Shown here: piece by piece, positions 6,888 through 14,014 of the stretch | Layout of the letters: each line of letters opens with the position of its first letter | Numbering within the stretch: the first letter of the stretch is position 1 | Source of the DNA: Bacteroidales bacterium | GTDB taxonomy: Bacteria; Bacteroidota; Bacteroidia; Bacteroidales; WCHB1-69 | Length of the DNA stretch: 14,810 bases | Direction of reading: 5' to 3' | Assembly (NCBI GenBank): GCA_017527945.1 | Contig: JAFXPL010000101.1 | Coordinates: 1-14,810, forward strand | Program-made: the position numbers and the translations under genes | Notes under the pieces: generated by a model | What the model was told of the DNA's origin: nothing | Databases searched by the model: none | The model's input: the letters and a program-made list of their open reading frames with translations, nothing else

Positions 6888-9368
6888 GTGGCTATCGCCG
6901 CCTTCATGGTGGTGGCGATGGTAAGATACTATGACCTCCGGTACGACAAGTCCTATCCCGGCGCCGATCGCATCTATTCGGTGTGGCTCATGAAAACCAT
7001 GTACCTCGGCAACGATACGATAGTGAGCTCTGTACGATCCGGCGATGCAGATTATCAGCTGCTTACAGGATTTCCTATGAAATGTAACAGCCAAATCCAA
7101 TCCTCGGAGCAACCTTTAGAAGAGATTGAGGATGTCTGCACATTGAGCGGTTACGGCTATGGTTGGCAGCGGGTGACCGCGGAGAATAGCACCGCACCCG
7201 ACACCATCTCTAAGATACAAATGACCATTCCGTCTTTCTTTCCCTTCTTTGGTGTTGAAATTAAAGAGGGAAATTTGGAGAAGTTTACCGATTTTAGAAA
7301 TGCGGTGATTTCCAGCCGATTAGCAAAGATTCTGTTCCCGCACGGAAGCGCTGTCGGACAACGGATTATCTTAAGTCAGAATGATGGTCAAGAACGTTCA
7401 GTGCGAGATCTCGATACACTTACGGTGATAGCTGTTTTCAAAGACCTGCCGCAAAATAGTTCTCTGCATGATTACGAGGTGGTTCGTCACTATCCACCTG
7501 GCATCTTTTACGGTAATTTATATGTAAAAGTGAAAGATACAACGATGGTTAATATCTTGAAGAAAAAGATGTTGGATCGTTATCAAACAGCATATCACGC
7601 TTATTGGGACAATGTTGACACCACCGGCGACGAAGCATTAAGCCATGTGGAATATAAGCTAAAGTATAAAGATGCGCCGCAGGAAATCGACAATGTGATG
7701 ATGAACTCTTTGCATGACAACTATTCTTCGCCCAACAATTTCTGGAATTTGGAAGCAAAGCGGTTCACTACGGTTTCCAAAGTGCTGAGCGTGTTTGGAA
7801 TCGTGCTGTTGCTGCTCGCCTTCCTGAACTTCACCAACTACGCGGTGGCTACGGTGCCGCTCTATCTGCGCAAGACGAACATCCGAAAGATAGAGGGCTG
7901 TTCTAATACGCAGCTGCGATGGGAGATGTTCGGACGTTTCTTGCTCTCCGCCGTAATCGCGTTCCTCATTGCGTTAGTCATCGTGGAGGTGTGCGCCCGC
8001 ACGAAGGTGATCCCGTTCGTGGAAATCAGTCTGAAATTGGCGGACAACCTGCCTGTGGTGTGGATTTCCGCCGCCGTCACCCTCTTGGTGGCCGTGGTCG
8101 CCTCGCTGTATCCGGTATTCTACACCACCGCCGCTGCTAACGTGGAATCGGCGTTGAAGAGTCAGCTCGCCACCCCCGAGAAATACGGCAAGTGGCGCAA
8201 ACTGTTGCTTCGTATGCAGACCACCCCGGCCTCTGTTGTGCAGTTTTTCGCCTCTTTCGCCATCATTCTCTTCATGACATTGGTTTTTGTACAGAACCAT
8301 CAGATGAAGACCGCCGATGTGGGCTTTGAAACGGATAACATCTATGTATCTCTATTTCAGAAGTCAGCTCCAAACACTACGAATCCTGCTCTCAAAGGGT
8401 ATCAGGAAGATTTTCAGTGTAAGACTTTGGACTCTTTGAAAGGCGAATGGAAAAAGTTAGGGGAAATTGCGGATGTTACTTGGGCGGAGAATCCCATACT
8501 GGGACAAGGGGCCTCCTACGGCATGGTGACGCTTAAAGCCGGAGATGAAATGGTGTCGATTTGCGACCGCACCGTCTCAGCCAATTTCTTCCGATTCTTT
8601 GGTGTCAAAATGCTGGAAGGCAAAGACTTTGAAGAGGTTTGTAATGCATCGCGTAATGGCAGAATCCTTAACAAGTCGGCTCTGAAATTGACAAAGCAGT
8701 GGAAAATAGACTCGAATCGGCGCAATTCAGGCATTGATGGTGTTGTGCAAGATTTTCATAATATGCCACTCATCAATGAGATTGAACCTTGTATCTATTT
8801 TGCGAAGGTCAATGACGAACTCGTGTGGAATGATCCGTATATTTACATCAAACTGAAAGATGCTGGCAAACAAAAAGTTGACGTGTCTTTAGTAAGCCAA
8901 ATGGACGCCGTTTGCGCCCACATAGGACAGTTATGCCCGTTCACCTCGCTGAAGGATGCCATCGACAAGGAGTACGAGAAAGAGGACGACTTCGCCAAGC
9001 TGATGGTTCTTTTTGGGGCGGTCACGTTGTTCGTCACGCTCACCGGCTTGCTCGGCATGGTGATGCTCGACAGCCACTACCGTCGGCGGGAGATGAGTCT
9101 GCGCCGCGTGTATGGTGCCTCCAAGGAGAATCTCCTGTGGCAGGTGGTCCGCAACATCCTCATCATCTGCATGTTGTGCTTCGCCGCCGCTGCGCCCTTG
9201 GCCGTCAGCCTCTTCCGCAAATGGCAACAACATTTCGCCTACAAAGCCGACATCCCCGTCTGGGTCTTCCTCGCCGTCTTCCTCTCCATCACCCTCCTCG
9301 CGCTGGCCATCACCGCCTGGCAGACGCTACGGACGTTGCAGGAGGATCCTGCGGAGGTGATACAATGA
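6846..9368 (+). CDS. ABC transporter permease, FtsX/MacB-like (permease 1)
   Basis: This 840-residue inner-membrane subunit has the Bacteroidota FtsX-like layout of two four-helix halves, each with a large periplasmic domain. Predicted helices lie near 8-27, 317-341, 365-383, 404-427, 464-483, 719-741, 770-790 and 803-825. The first periplasmic domain (about 28-315) has the MacB_PCD-type segment NAVISSRLAKILFPHGSAVGQRI. The second (about 485-715) has SANFFRFFGVKMLEGKDF. FtsX-type cytoplasmic segments follow helices 2 and 6 (VPLYLRKTNIRKIEGCSNTQL; RREMSLRRVYGASKENLLWQV). Members of this class usually pass mechanical force to periplasmic substrates instead of forming a transmembrane channel. 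The periplasmic coding parts are clearly more AT-rich than the membrane parts. It is paralogous to permease 2 and probably pairs with it. No MacA-like adaptor is encoded nearby. Confidence 0.93.
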   Translation: MKQTPKILNILGLAVAIAAFMVVAMVRYYDLRYDKSYPGADRIYSVWLMKTMYLGNDTIVSSVRSGDADYQLLTGFPMKCNSQIQSSEQPLEEIEDVCTLSGYGYGWQRVTAENSTAPDTISKIQMTIPSFFPFFGVEIKEGNLEKFTDFRNAVISSRLAKILFPHGSAVGQRIILSQNDGQERSVRDLDTLTVIAVFKDLPQNSSLHDYEVVRHYPPGIFYGNLYVKVKDTTMVNILKKKMLDRYQTAYHAYWDNVDTTGDEALSHVEYKLKYKDAPQEIDNVMMNSLHDNYSSPNNFWNLEAKRFTTVSKVLSVFGIVLLLLAFLNFTNYAVATVPLYLRKTNIRKIEGCSNTQLRWEMFGRFLLSAVIAFLIALVIVEVCARTKVIPFVEISLKLADNLPVVWISAAVTLLVAVVASLYPVFYTTAAANVESALKSQLATPEKYGKWRKLLLRMQTTPASVVQFFASFAIILFMTLVFVQNHQMKTADVGFETDNIYVSLFQKSAPNTTNPALKGYQEDFQCKTLDSLKGEWKKLGEIADVTWAENPILGQGASYGMVTLKAGDEMVSICDRTVSANFFRFFGVKMLEGKDFEEVCNASRNGRILNKSALKLTKQWKIDSNRRNSGIDGVVQDFHNMPLINEIEPCIYFAKVNDELVWNDPYIYIKLKDAGKQKVDVSLVSQMDAVCAHIGQLCPFTSLKDAIDKEYEKEDDFAKLMVLFGAVTLFVTLTGLLGMVMLDSHYRRREMSLRRVYGASKENLLWQVVRNILIICMLCFAAAAPLAVSLFRKWQQHFAYKADIPVWVFLAVFLSITLLALAITAWQTLRTLQEDPAEVIQ

Positions 9369-9370
9369 TA

Positions 9371-9597
9371 CGATGATGCGTGCTCTTGCGAGTAGGAGGT
9401 TCCGACCTCCTATCGTCGGCCGGAATGGTGCAGCAATAAATGATGATGTCTCGGTGACGCATAGCCTCGGAGAGACGACCCGCGCGAAGCGCAATTAACC
9501 CCATACAAGCGAAGCGCAGTGTGGGGGCCACACAAGAACGAAAAACCAACCCAATATGAAACACACCCCAAAAATCCTCAACCTCCTCGGCCTCGCC
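9371..9597 (+). repeat. Duplicated leader element, copy B (in front of permease 2)
   Basis: This second copy of the element at 6660-6887 starts 3 bp after the stop of permease 1 and extends 14 codons into permease 2. The first hairpin is intact (9393-9412; the only change is in the loop). The C-run stem is kept with one pair fewer (9499-9526). The small GCCTC hairpin is broken by one change (GAGAC in place of GAGGC). Most differences cluster in the last ~20 bases before the ATG. Similarity stops abruptly after codon 14, although the two proteins remain homologous. Confidence 0.85.
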
Positions 9598-12183
9598 ACC
9601 GCCCTGGCCGTCTTCATGATCCTCATGGCGCAGGTCCGCTACGACCGGCGCTACAACCGCTGCTTCGCGGACTCCGAACGGATGTACCGCGTGGAGGACA
9701 ACCGTATCGGACAAGGATTTTCCGATTACTTTACACAAAGCAATCTTGCAGCATTCCTCAACAGTCAGAAAGAGGTGGAAGCGATAAGCTCGTTCCACAA
9801 CCTGTACGGTTACGATTACTTTATGTTGCATAATCCGGCGAAAGACCTTGCTGATGTCTCTTTCATCCAGATCTATGACACGGACTTCTTTCCGTTTTTC
9901 GGATTCAAGTGCGTGGCGGGCGATTTTGCCCATCTGGATACTGACCACGAGGCCGTTCTGCCGAAATCGTTGGCCGACAAACTTTTTCCAAAAGGGAATG
10001 CCATTGGCGACTATCTTGAGATGGAATATCGCGACAAAAAAGTTTTGGAGCCCGAAGAAGACACTCTTCTGCGGTATCGGGTGGTGGCGGTGTATCAGGA
10101 CCTGCCCGAAAACAACTCTATCGGGAATCCTGTGATCTTCTTTGATCCGCCTCGCTTGAAATACGAGATTGTCAGTGTCAACAGGGACTCCCTAAATGCG
10201 AAGTGGCCATGGCCGGAACCGTTCTATTATTGGGTCTTCACCACTCGAATGGAAACCGACACGCTGTTCACAAGGCTACATCTGCGCAGCGAAACCGAGA
10301 AAAAGGAGGAACCATTTCTCATTGCCGGGTCAAATATAAACATGAGAACAAAGGCTGGGCATACGAAGATGCTGAGACTCAGGGCTTCCACTGACTCTGC
10401 CGACCATACGCCTGTGCTGGTGAAGGCCAAGATGGAGAAACCGGATCCGATGGGATGCTTCTATGTGAAGTTGAAACCAGGCACGTCGGAGGATACGATA
10501 GCGGCACGAATCACAGCCCAATACGAGTGTTTTCAGAAGGCACAGGCACGGACCGGTGCGCCAGTGGTACGCTTAGTGGCGACCAAGGATATCCGCTTCG
10601 AGACGGATGTGGAATCTGATTATGGAACGGTGAGCCGCTTCGTGACGAACTGTCTGGCCGGCATCGCGTGGGCGGTGCTGCTCATCGCCTTCCTCAACTT
10701 TGCCAACTTCGCCATCGCGGAGGCACCCCTGCGGATGCGCCGCGTGAACACCCGCAAGGTGCTCGGCGAGTCGGACGGCGCAATTTGGTGGTCGATGGCG
10801 AAGGGCTACGTCACGCTCGCGCTCGTGGCCTTCCTCATCGCTTTCGTCCTCTTCCTGCTTTGCACCCGCCTACCCGAAATCCCCATGCTGTCCAACCCCG
10901 TCACCTTGTCCGGCAATGTTTCTATTGTATTGATTACCTTATTGCTGTCCATCTTTGTCGGAGTTATCGTTTCCATTTACCCAACGCGAATGGTCACCGC
11001 CGTGTCGCCGGATGTCGCGTTGAAGGGCAATTACGGCTTCTCCAAGACGGGGATTCGGCTGCGCACATGCTTCATCGGGTTACAATTCTTGCTCGCCTCT
11101 GTAATACTGACCTGCACACTGTACGTTGCTGTCCAAAACCGTTACCTCAAACAGTATGACATGGGCTATCAGACGCACAACATCCTGAATTACAGCTCGG
11201 ATATCCGATACCAAAAGACAGACGAATTTGTTGCTGCGCTGAAAAAGCTACCCGGCGTAAGCGACGTGACGTTTGCTTCGCACAACATTCTTCGTCAGGG
11301 TTATTCGATATTCGGGCGGCCGATGTGGACGGCCGAGGGCGATTCTGCCACGACTGCGATCTTCAACGTGATGAGCGTGGCACCGAATTTCCTGAACTTT
11401 TTCGGCATCAAGATGGCCGACGGAACCCCGTTTGAGAAGTGCGATACGGCTGATACACTGCGTTATGTGATTTTCAACCGAAAAGCGCAGGAACAGTATC
11501 ATCTGCAGTTGAACTGGTATTACAATTTTTCCGACGGGATGATGAAGACCCAGATTGTGGGCTTCTCCCACGACTTCCACTTCCGACCGCTTTACGACAC
11601 CATCCAGCCGATGGCGCTGGAACTCGCCAACGAACTTGGAATGATGACGGGGCACTTCTTCGTGAAATACGACGACGGTGCCGATACCGCCGCCATAGTG
11701 CAAGGCATCCGCAGATTAGCCCACGATTTCGGGGATGATGGCGAGTTGAAAGTCAGCACCTTGGAGGATGATCTGGAAGGGCTCTACTCCAAGGAGGCCG
11801 GCCTATCAAAAGGGTTGTTCATCCTATGCGGAGTGGCGGTTTTGCTCGCGCTGATGGGTGTGGCGGGGATGCTGCTGCTGGAGATGACCTACCGCCGTCC
11901 CGAGCTGGGCTTGCGGCAGATCTTCGGCTCCTCCACGGGACAGCTGCTCGCCCGCACCAACGGCAAGTACGCCCTCCTCTGCACCGTCGCCTTCCTGCTC
12001 TCCGTGCCCGTCAGCCTCCTGCTGCTCCGCCAGTGGCTGCGGTTGTTCGTCGCCCACGCCTCCATCGCCGTCTGGGTGTTCCTCCTTGCATACGTTATCC
12101 TGTTGGCCCTCACGGTGTTGGTCGTCACGGTACAGTCAGCACTGTCGCTGCGGTTCGAGCCAGTGGAGACGGTGCGGACGTGA
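9556..12183 (+). CDS. ABC transporter permease, FtsX/MacB-like (permease 2)
   Basis: This 875-residue paralogue of permease 1 has the same eight-helix order: predicted helices near 8-26, 366-388, 418-436, 455-480, 506-527, 754-777, 805-824 and 837-859. Its N-terminus, MKHTPKILNLLGLA, is nearly identical to that of permease 1. The first periplasmic domain is about 50 residues longer and carries HEAVLPKSLADKLFPKGNAIGD. The second has SVAPNFLNFFGIKMADGTPF. Cytoplasmic FtsX-type segments include EAPLRMRRVNTRKVLGESDGAIWW and RRPELGLRQIFGSSTGQLL. It likely forms a heterodimer with permease 1, served by the ATPase at 6003, because only one ATPase gene is present. The gene ends 5 bp before the palindrome array. 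The function is inferred from family: efflux, lipoprotein handling or resistance to envelope-active compounds are all possible. Confidence 0.93.
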   Translation: MKHTPKILNLLGLATALAVFMILMAQVRYDRRYNRCFADSERMYRVEDNRIGQGFSDYFTQSNLAAFLNSQKEVEAISSFHNLYGYDYFMLHNPAKDLADVSFIQIYDTDFFPFFGFKCVAGDFAHLDTDHEAVLPKSLADKLFPKGNAIGDYLEMEYRDKKVLEPEEDTLLRYRVVAVYQDLPENNSIGNPVIFFDPPRLKYEIVSVNRDSLNAKWPWPEPFYYWVFTTRMETDTLFTRLHLRSETEKKEEPFLIAGSNINMRTKAGHTKMLRLRASTDSADHTPVLVKAKMEKPDPMGCFYVKLKPGTSEDTIAARITAQYECFQKAQARTGAPVVRLVATKDIRFETDVESDYGTVSRFVTNCLAGIAWAVLLIAFLNFANFAIAEAPLRMRRVNTRKVLGESDGAIWWSMAKGYVTLALVAFLIAFVLFLLCTRLPEIPMLSNPVTLSGNVSIVLITLLLSIFVGVIVSIYPTRMVTAVSPDVALKGNYGFSKTGIRLRTCFIGLQFLLASVILTCTLYVAVQNRYLKQYDMGYQTHNILNYSSDIRYQKTDEFVAALKKLPGVSDVTFASHNILRQGYSIFGRPMWTAEGDSATTAIFNVMSVAPNFLNFFGIKMADGTPFEKCDTADTLRYVIFNRKAQEQYHLQLNWYYNFSDGMMKTQIVGFSHDFHFRPLYDTIQPMALELANELGMMTGHFFVKYDDGADTAAIVQGIRRLAHDFGDDGELKVSTLEDDLEGLYSKEAGLSKGLFILCGVAVLLALMGVAGMLLLEMTYRRPELGLRQIFGSSTGQLLARTNGKYALLCTVAFLLSVPVSLLLLRQWLRLFVAHASIAVWVFLLAYVILLALTVLVVTVQSALSLRFEPVETVRT

Positions 12184-12187
12184 TACT

Positions 12188-12425
12188 ATCCCCGTCAGGG
12201 AATCCATATTAATATTCCGGACACCACACACGATTCCATCATCCCCGTCAGGGGATCCATATCTGTAGCCAGGGAATGCACACGGCCCGTCACAACCCCG
12301 TCAGGGGTTGCATGACAATGGATTACGATTAAAAAAACGGATTCTATGAATCCCCTGACGGGGATTTCGGAAACCATGCGGGGCATCCATCCGTTTTCTA
12401 CAGATATGTGTCCCCTGACGGGGAC
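12188..12425. repeat. Convergent array of five 16-bp palindromes
   Basis: Five palindromes with a CCCC-GTCA-GGGG core lie at 12188-12203 (one mismatch), 12241-12256, 12294-12309, 12350-12365 and 12410-12425, with start-to-start distances of 53, 53, 56 and 60 bp. The first three read CCCCGTCAGGGG on the plus strand; the last two read CCCCTGACGGGG, the opposite orientation. The flanking stem pairs differ between copies but remain complementary (AT/AT, AA/TT, GT/AC). In every copy, read in its own direction, CAT follows 3 bases after the core, and two copies also share CATATCTGTAG. Spacers are otherwise unrelated. The array begins 5 bp after the permease 2 stop, so it may protect or end that transcript, or it may be a REP-like mobile repeat. 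The rest of the 12184-12564 gap holds only the hairpin at 12462 and no gene that I can support. Confidence 0.85.
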
Positions 12426-12461
12426 GGGAGAATGTCGGAAGTCATCCACAAGACAACGTGG

Positions 12462-12480
12462 GGGCGTATCGCATACGCCC
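12462..12480. repeat. Perfect 8-bp hairpin, GGGCGTAT/ATACGCCC
   Basis: GGGCGTAT-CGC-ATACGCCC forms a perfect 8-bp stem with a 3-base loop. No T-run follows, so it is not a standard intrinsic terminator. It sits between the palindrome array and the SUMF1-domain gene. Its sequence is unlike the five array palindromes, so it is probably a different interspersed repeat. Confidence 0.6.
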
Positions 12481-12564
12481 GAAGATAAAAACATCCTCCC
12501 ACCCAAGATTCTCCCCATAAATCTCGTTATTACATATAGAAACCTATCCAAAACCTTAACCGTT

Positions 12565-13449
12565 ATGAGAAAATTAACCTTAACCATCCTATTGGTTGTT
12601 GCAGTGGCGGCAACTTGGGCGCAGAAGCCTGACAAGAAAACCGTGAAATTGGAGAAACAGCTTGTGGGGACTTTCGTGGAAATTCCCTCGGTGCATTACA
12701 GCGAGTACATCCGCGACACGAACATGGAAGTGTACGCGTCTCAGGAAATCACGCTGGCGGGATTCCGCATGTTGGAAACGGAGGTGTCCAACAAGGTGTA
12801 TGACGCCTTTCTGGAGGATTTGAAAGCACAGGGCCGGATGAAGGATTACGAGTCGGCCCGTGTCCATAACGAGGGCTGGGCTCCCTGGTTGGACAGACCT
12901 GTTGACGAGTTCCTGCAAGATCAGGGAGACTGGGCACCGGTTTATGCCAATTGCCCGGTGGTGAACATCAGCTACGAAAGCGCACAACTGTTTTGCCAGT
13001 GGCTGAATGAGAAGATAGCGAGTCCGGAGTGGGAATATATGCTGCCTACTCGAGAACAATGGCGGGGTGCGGCAAGTTGTGGTGACCCTAATGCATCCTA
13101 TTCTAATGGTTCTCCATTTCTTGAAACCATTGCTAACAAACCCAGATATAACTATTGGCATGTCCCAGAAATGTATATCTCCCGCACGGACGATGGGTAT
13201 AAAGTGATGGATCTTTGGTCTGTAAAATATCATATTCTCCCCACAGTGCCGGTAAAGACATACTACCGTAACGCCTACGGTCTCTACAATATGTGCGGCA
13301 ACGCGGCGGAGATGGTTGATGAGCGCGGCGTCGCGATCGGCGGCAGCTGGTACGACCCCGGCTACGACATCCGCATCGACAGCGAGAAGCCCTACAACGG
13401 TCCCTCCCCGCTGATCGGCTTCCGGGTGATTGCGGTAAGGAAGAAGTGA
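12565..13449 (+). CDS. Secreted SUMF1/formylglycine-generating-enzyme-family domain protein
   Basis: This 294-residue exported protein has a signal peptide (MRKLTLTILLVVAVAATWA, cleavage expected after A19, no lipobox cysteine) and one SUMF1/FGE-sulfatase fold. Characteristic segments are PVVNISYESAQLFCQWLNEKI (about 131-151), LPTREQWRGAA (about 160-170), NAYGLYNMCGNAAEMV (about 236-251), IGGSWYDPG and the terminal GFRVIAVRKK. The fold includes sulfatase-activating enzymes, but in Bacteroidota many exported members, such as the GldJ/GldK group, are thought to be structural. I cannot see the C-terminal copper-binding cysteine pair of true FGE, so catalysis is doubtful. The chosen start gives the signal peptide; the in-frame ATG at 12346 would translate the palindrome array. 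An ECF sigma factor gene follows after 58 bp, possibly in the same transcript. The role is not known. Confidence 0.85.
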   Translation: MRKLTLTILLVVAVAATWAQKPDKKTVKLEKQLVGTFVEIPSVHYSEYIRDTNMEVYASQEITLAGFRMLETEVSNKVYDAFLEDLKAQGRMKDYESARVHNEGWAPWLDRPVDEFLQDQGDWAPVYANCPVVNISYESAQLFCQWLNEKIASPEWEYMLPTREQWRGAASCGDPNASYSNGSPFLETIANKPRYNYWHVPEMYISRTDDGYKVMDLWSVKYHILPTVPVKTYYRNAYGLYNMCGNAAEMVDERGVAIGGSWYDPGYDIRIDSEKPYNGPSPLIGFRVIAVRKK

Positions 13450-13507
13450 TTTTTTTGTAAGGATTTTCCCATCCTGTTGTCCAATGTCGTAAAAACCAAA
13501 CGGTCAG

Positions 13508-14002
13508 ATGAAAAACGTGAGGGAAAAGCAATTCGAGGAACTGGTGAAACAGTACAAGCGGACAATCTACTCGGTCTGTTACATGTTCTCCCGCGACAAG
13601 GAAGAAATCAACGACCTCTTCCAGGAGATTCTCGTCCGGCTGTGGTTGGGGTTCGACCAGTTCGAGCAGCGCAGCAGCGTGAGCACATGGGTGTATCGCA
13701 TCGCGCTCAACACTGCCATCAACAGCGACAAACGGGCGAAACGCCGTCCGCAAACTGTACCGCTCAGCACTGACATCGACCCCTACGACCCGCAGGACTC
13801 CTCGCTCGAACAGATTCGACAGCTCTACGCGCTCATCAACCAGCTCGATGTGATGGACCGCGGACTTGTATTGCTGTGGCTGGAGGGCATCGGCTACGAC
13901 GAAATTGCGGCCATTATGGGCATCACGGTTGCCAATGTCGGCATAAAACTGCACCGTATCAAGGAAAAATTGGTTCAGAAATCGAAATCCGTCACCCATT
14001 AA
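13508..14002 (+). CDS. ECF-type RNA polymerase sigma factor
   Basis: This alternative sigma factor directs RNA polymerase to a small set of promoters. At 164 residues it has the two expected domains. Region 2 spans about 5-75, with DLFQEILVRLW (36-46) and the promoter-melting segment SSVSTWVYRIALNTAIN. Region 4 spans about 105-157, with LWLEGIGYDEIAAIMGITVANVGIKLHRIKEKL as its helix-turn-helix. The acidic linker between them (STDIDPYDPQDSS) is normal for the family. The next gene begins 12 bp downstream and encodes a membrane protein of the kind often paired with such sigma factors in Bacteroidota, so activity is probably held in check at the membrane. No ECF-type promoter could be identified with confidence in the 58-bp gap upstream. 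Confidence 0.94.
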   Translation: MKNVREKQFEELVKQYKRTIYSVCYMFSRDKEEINDLFQEILVRLWLGFDQFEQRSSVSTWVYRIALNTAINSDKRAKRRPQTVPLSTDIDPYDPQDSSLEQIRQLYALINQLDVMDRGLVLLWLEGIGYDEIAAIMGITVANVGIKLHRIKEKLVQKSKSVTH

Positions 14003-14014
14003 TTCATTAACATT

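Noticed and set aside
12188..12425. CRISPR array
   Set aside because: The repeats are only 16 bp, occur in both orientations, have spacing from 53 to 60 bp, and no cas gene is present.
12346..12564. Upstream in-frame ATG that would lengthen the SUMF1-domain protein by 73 residues
   Set aside because: It would translate two of the array palindromes and bury the clear signal peptide that starts at 12565.
12195..12635. Minus-strand open frame of 146 codons across the palindrome array
   Set aside because: No recognisable domain. It runs through the repeats and into the start of the SUMF1 gene, and is best explained as chance.
13460..13475. AGGAT-TTTCCC-ATCCT hairpin after the SUMF1 gene
   Set aside because: The five-bp stem has no following T-run (the T-run lies before it), so neither a terminator nor an operator can be supported.
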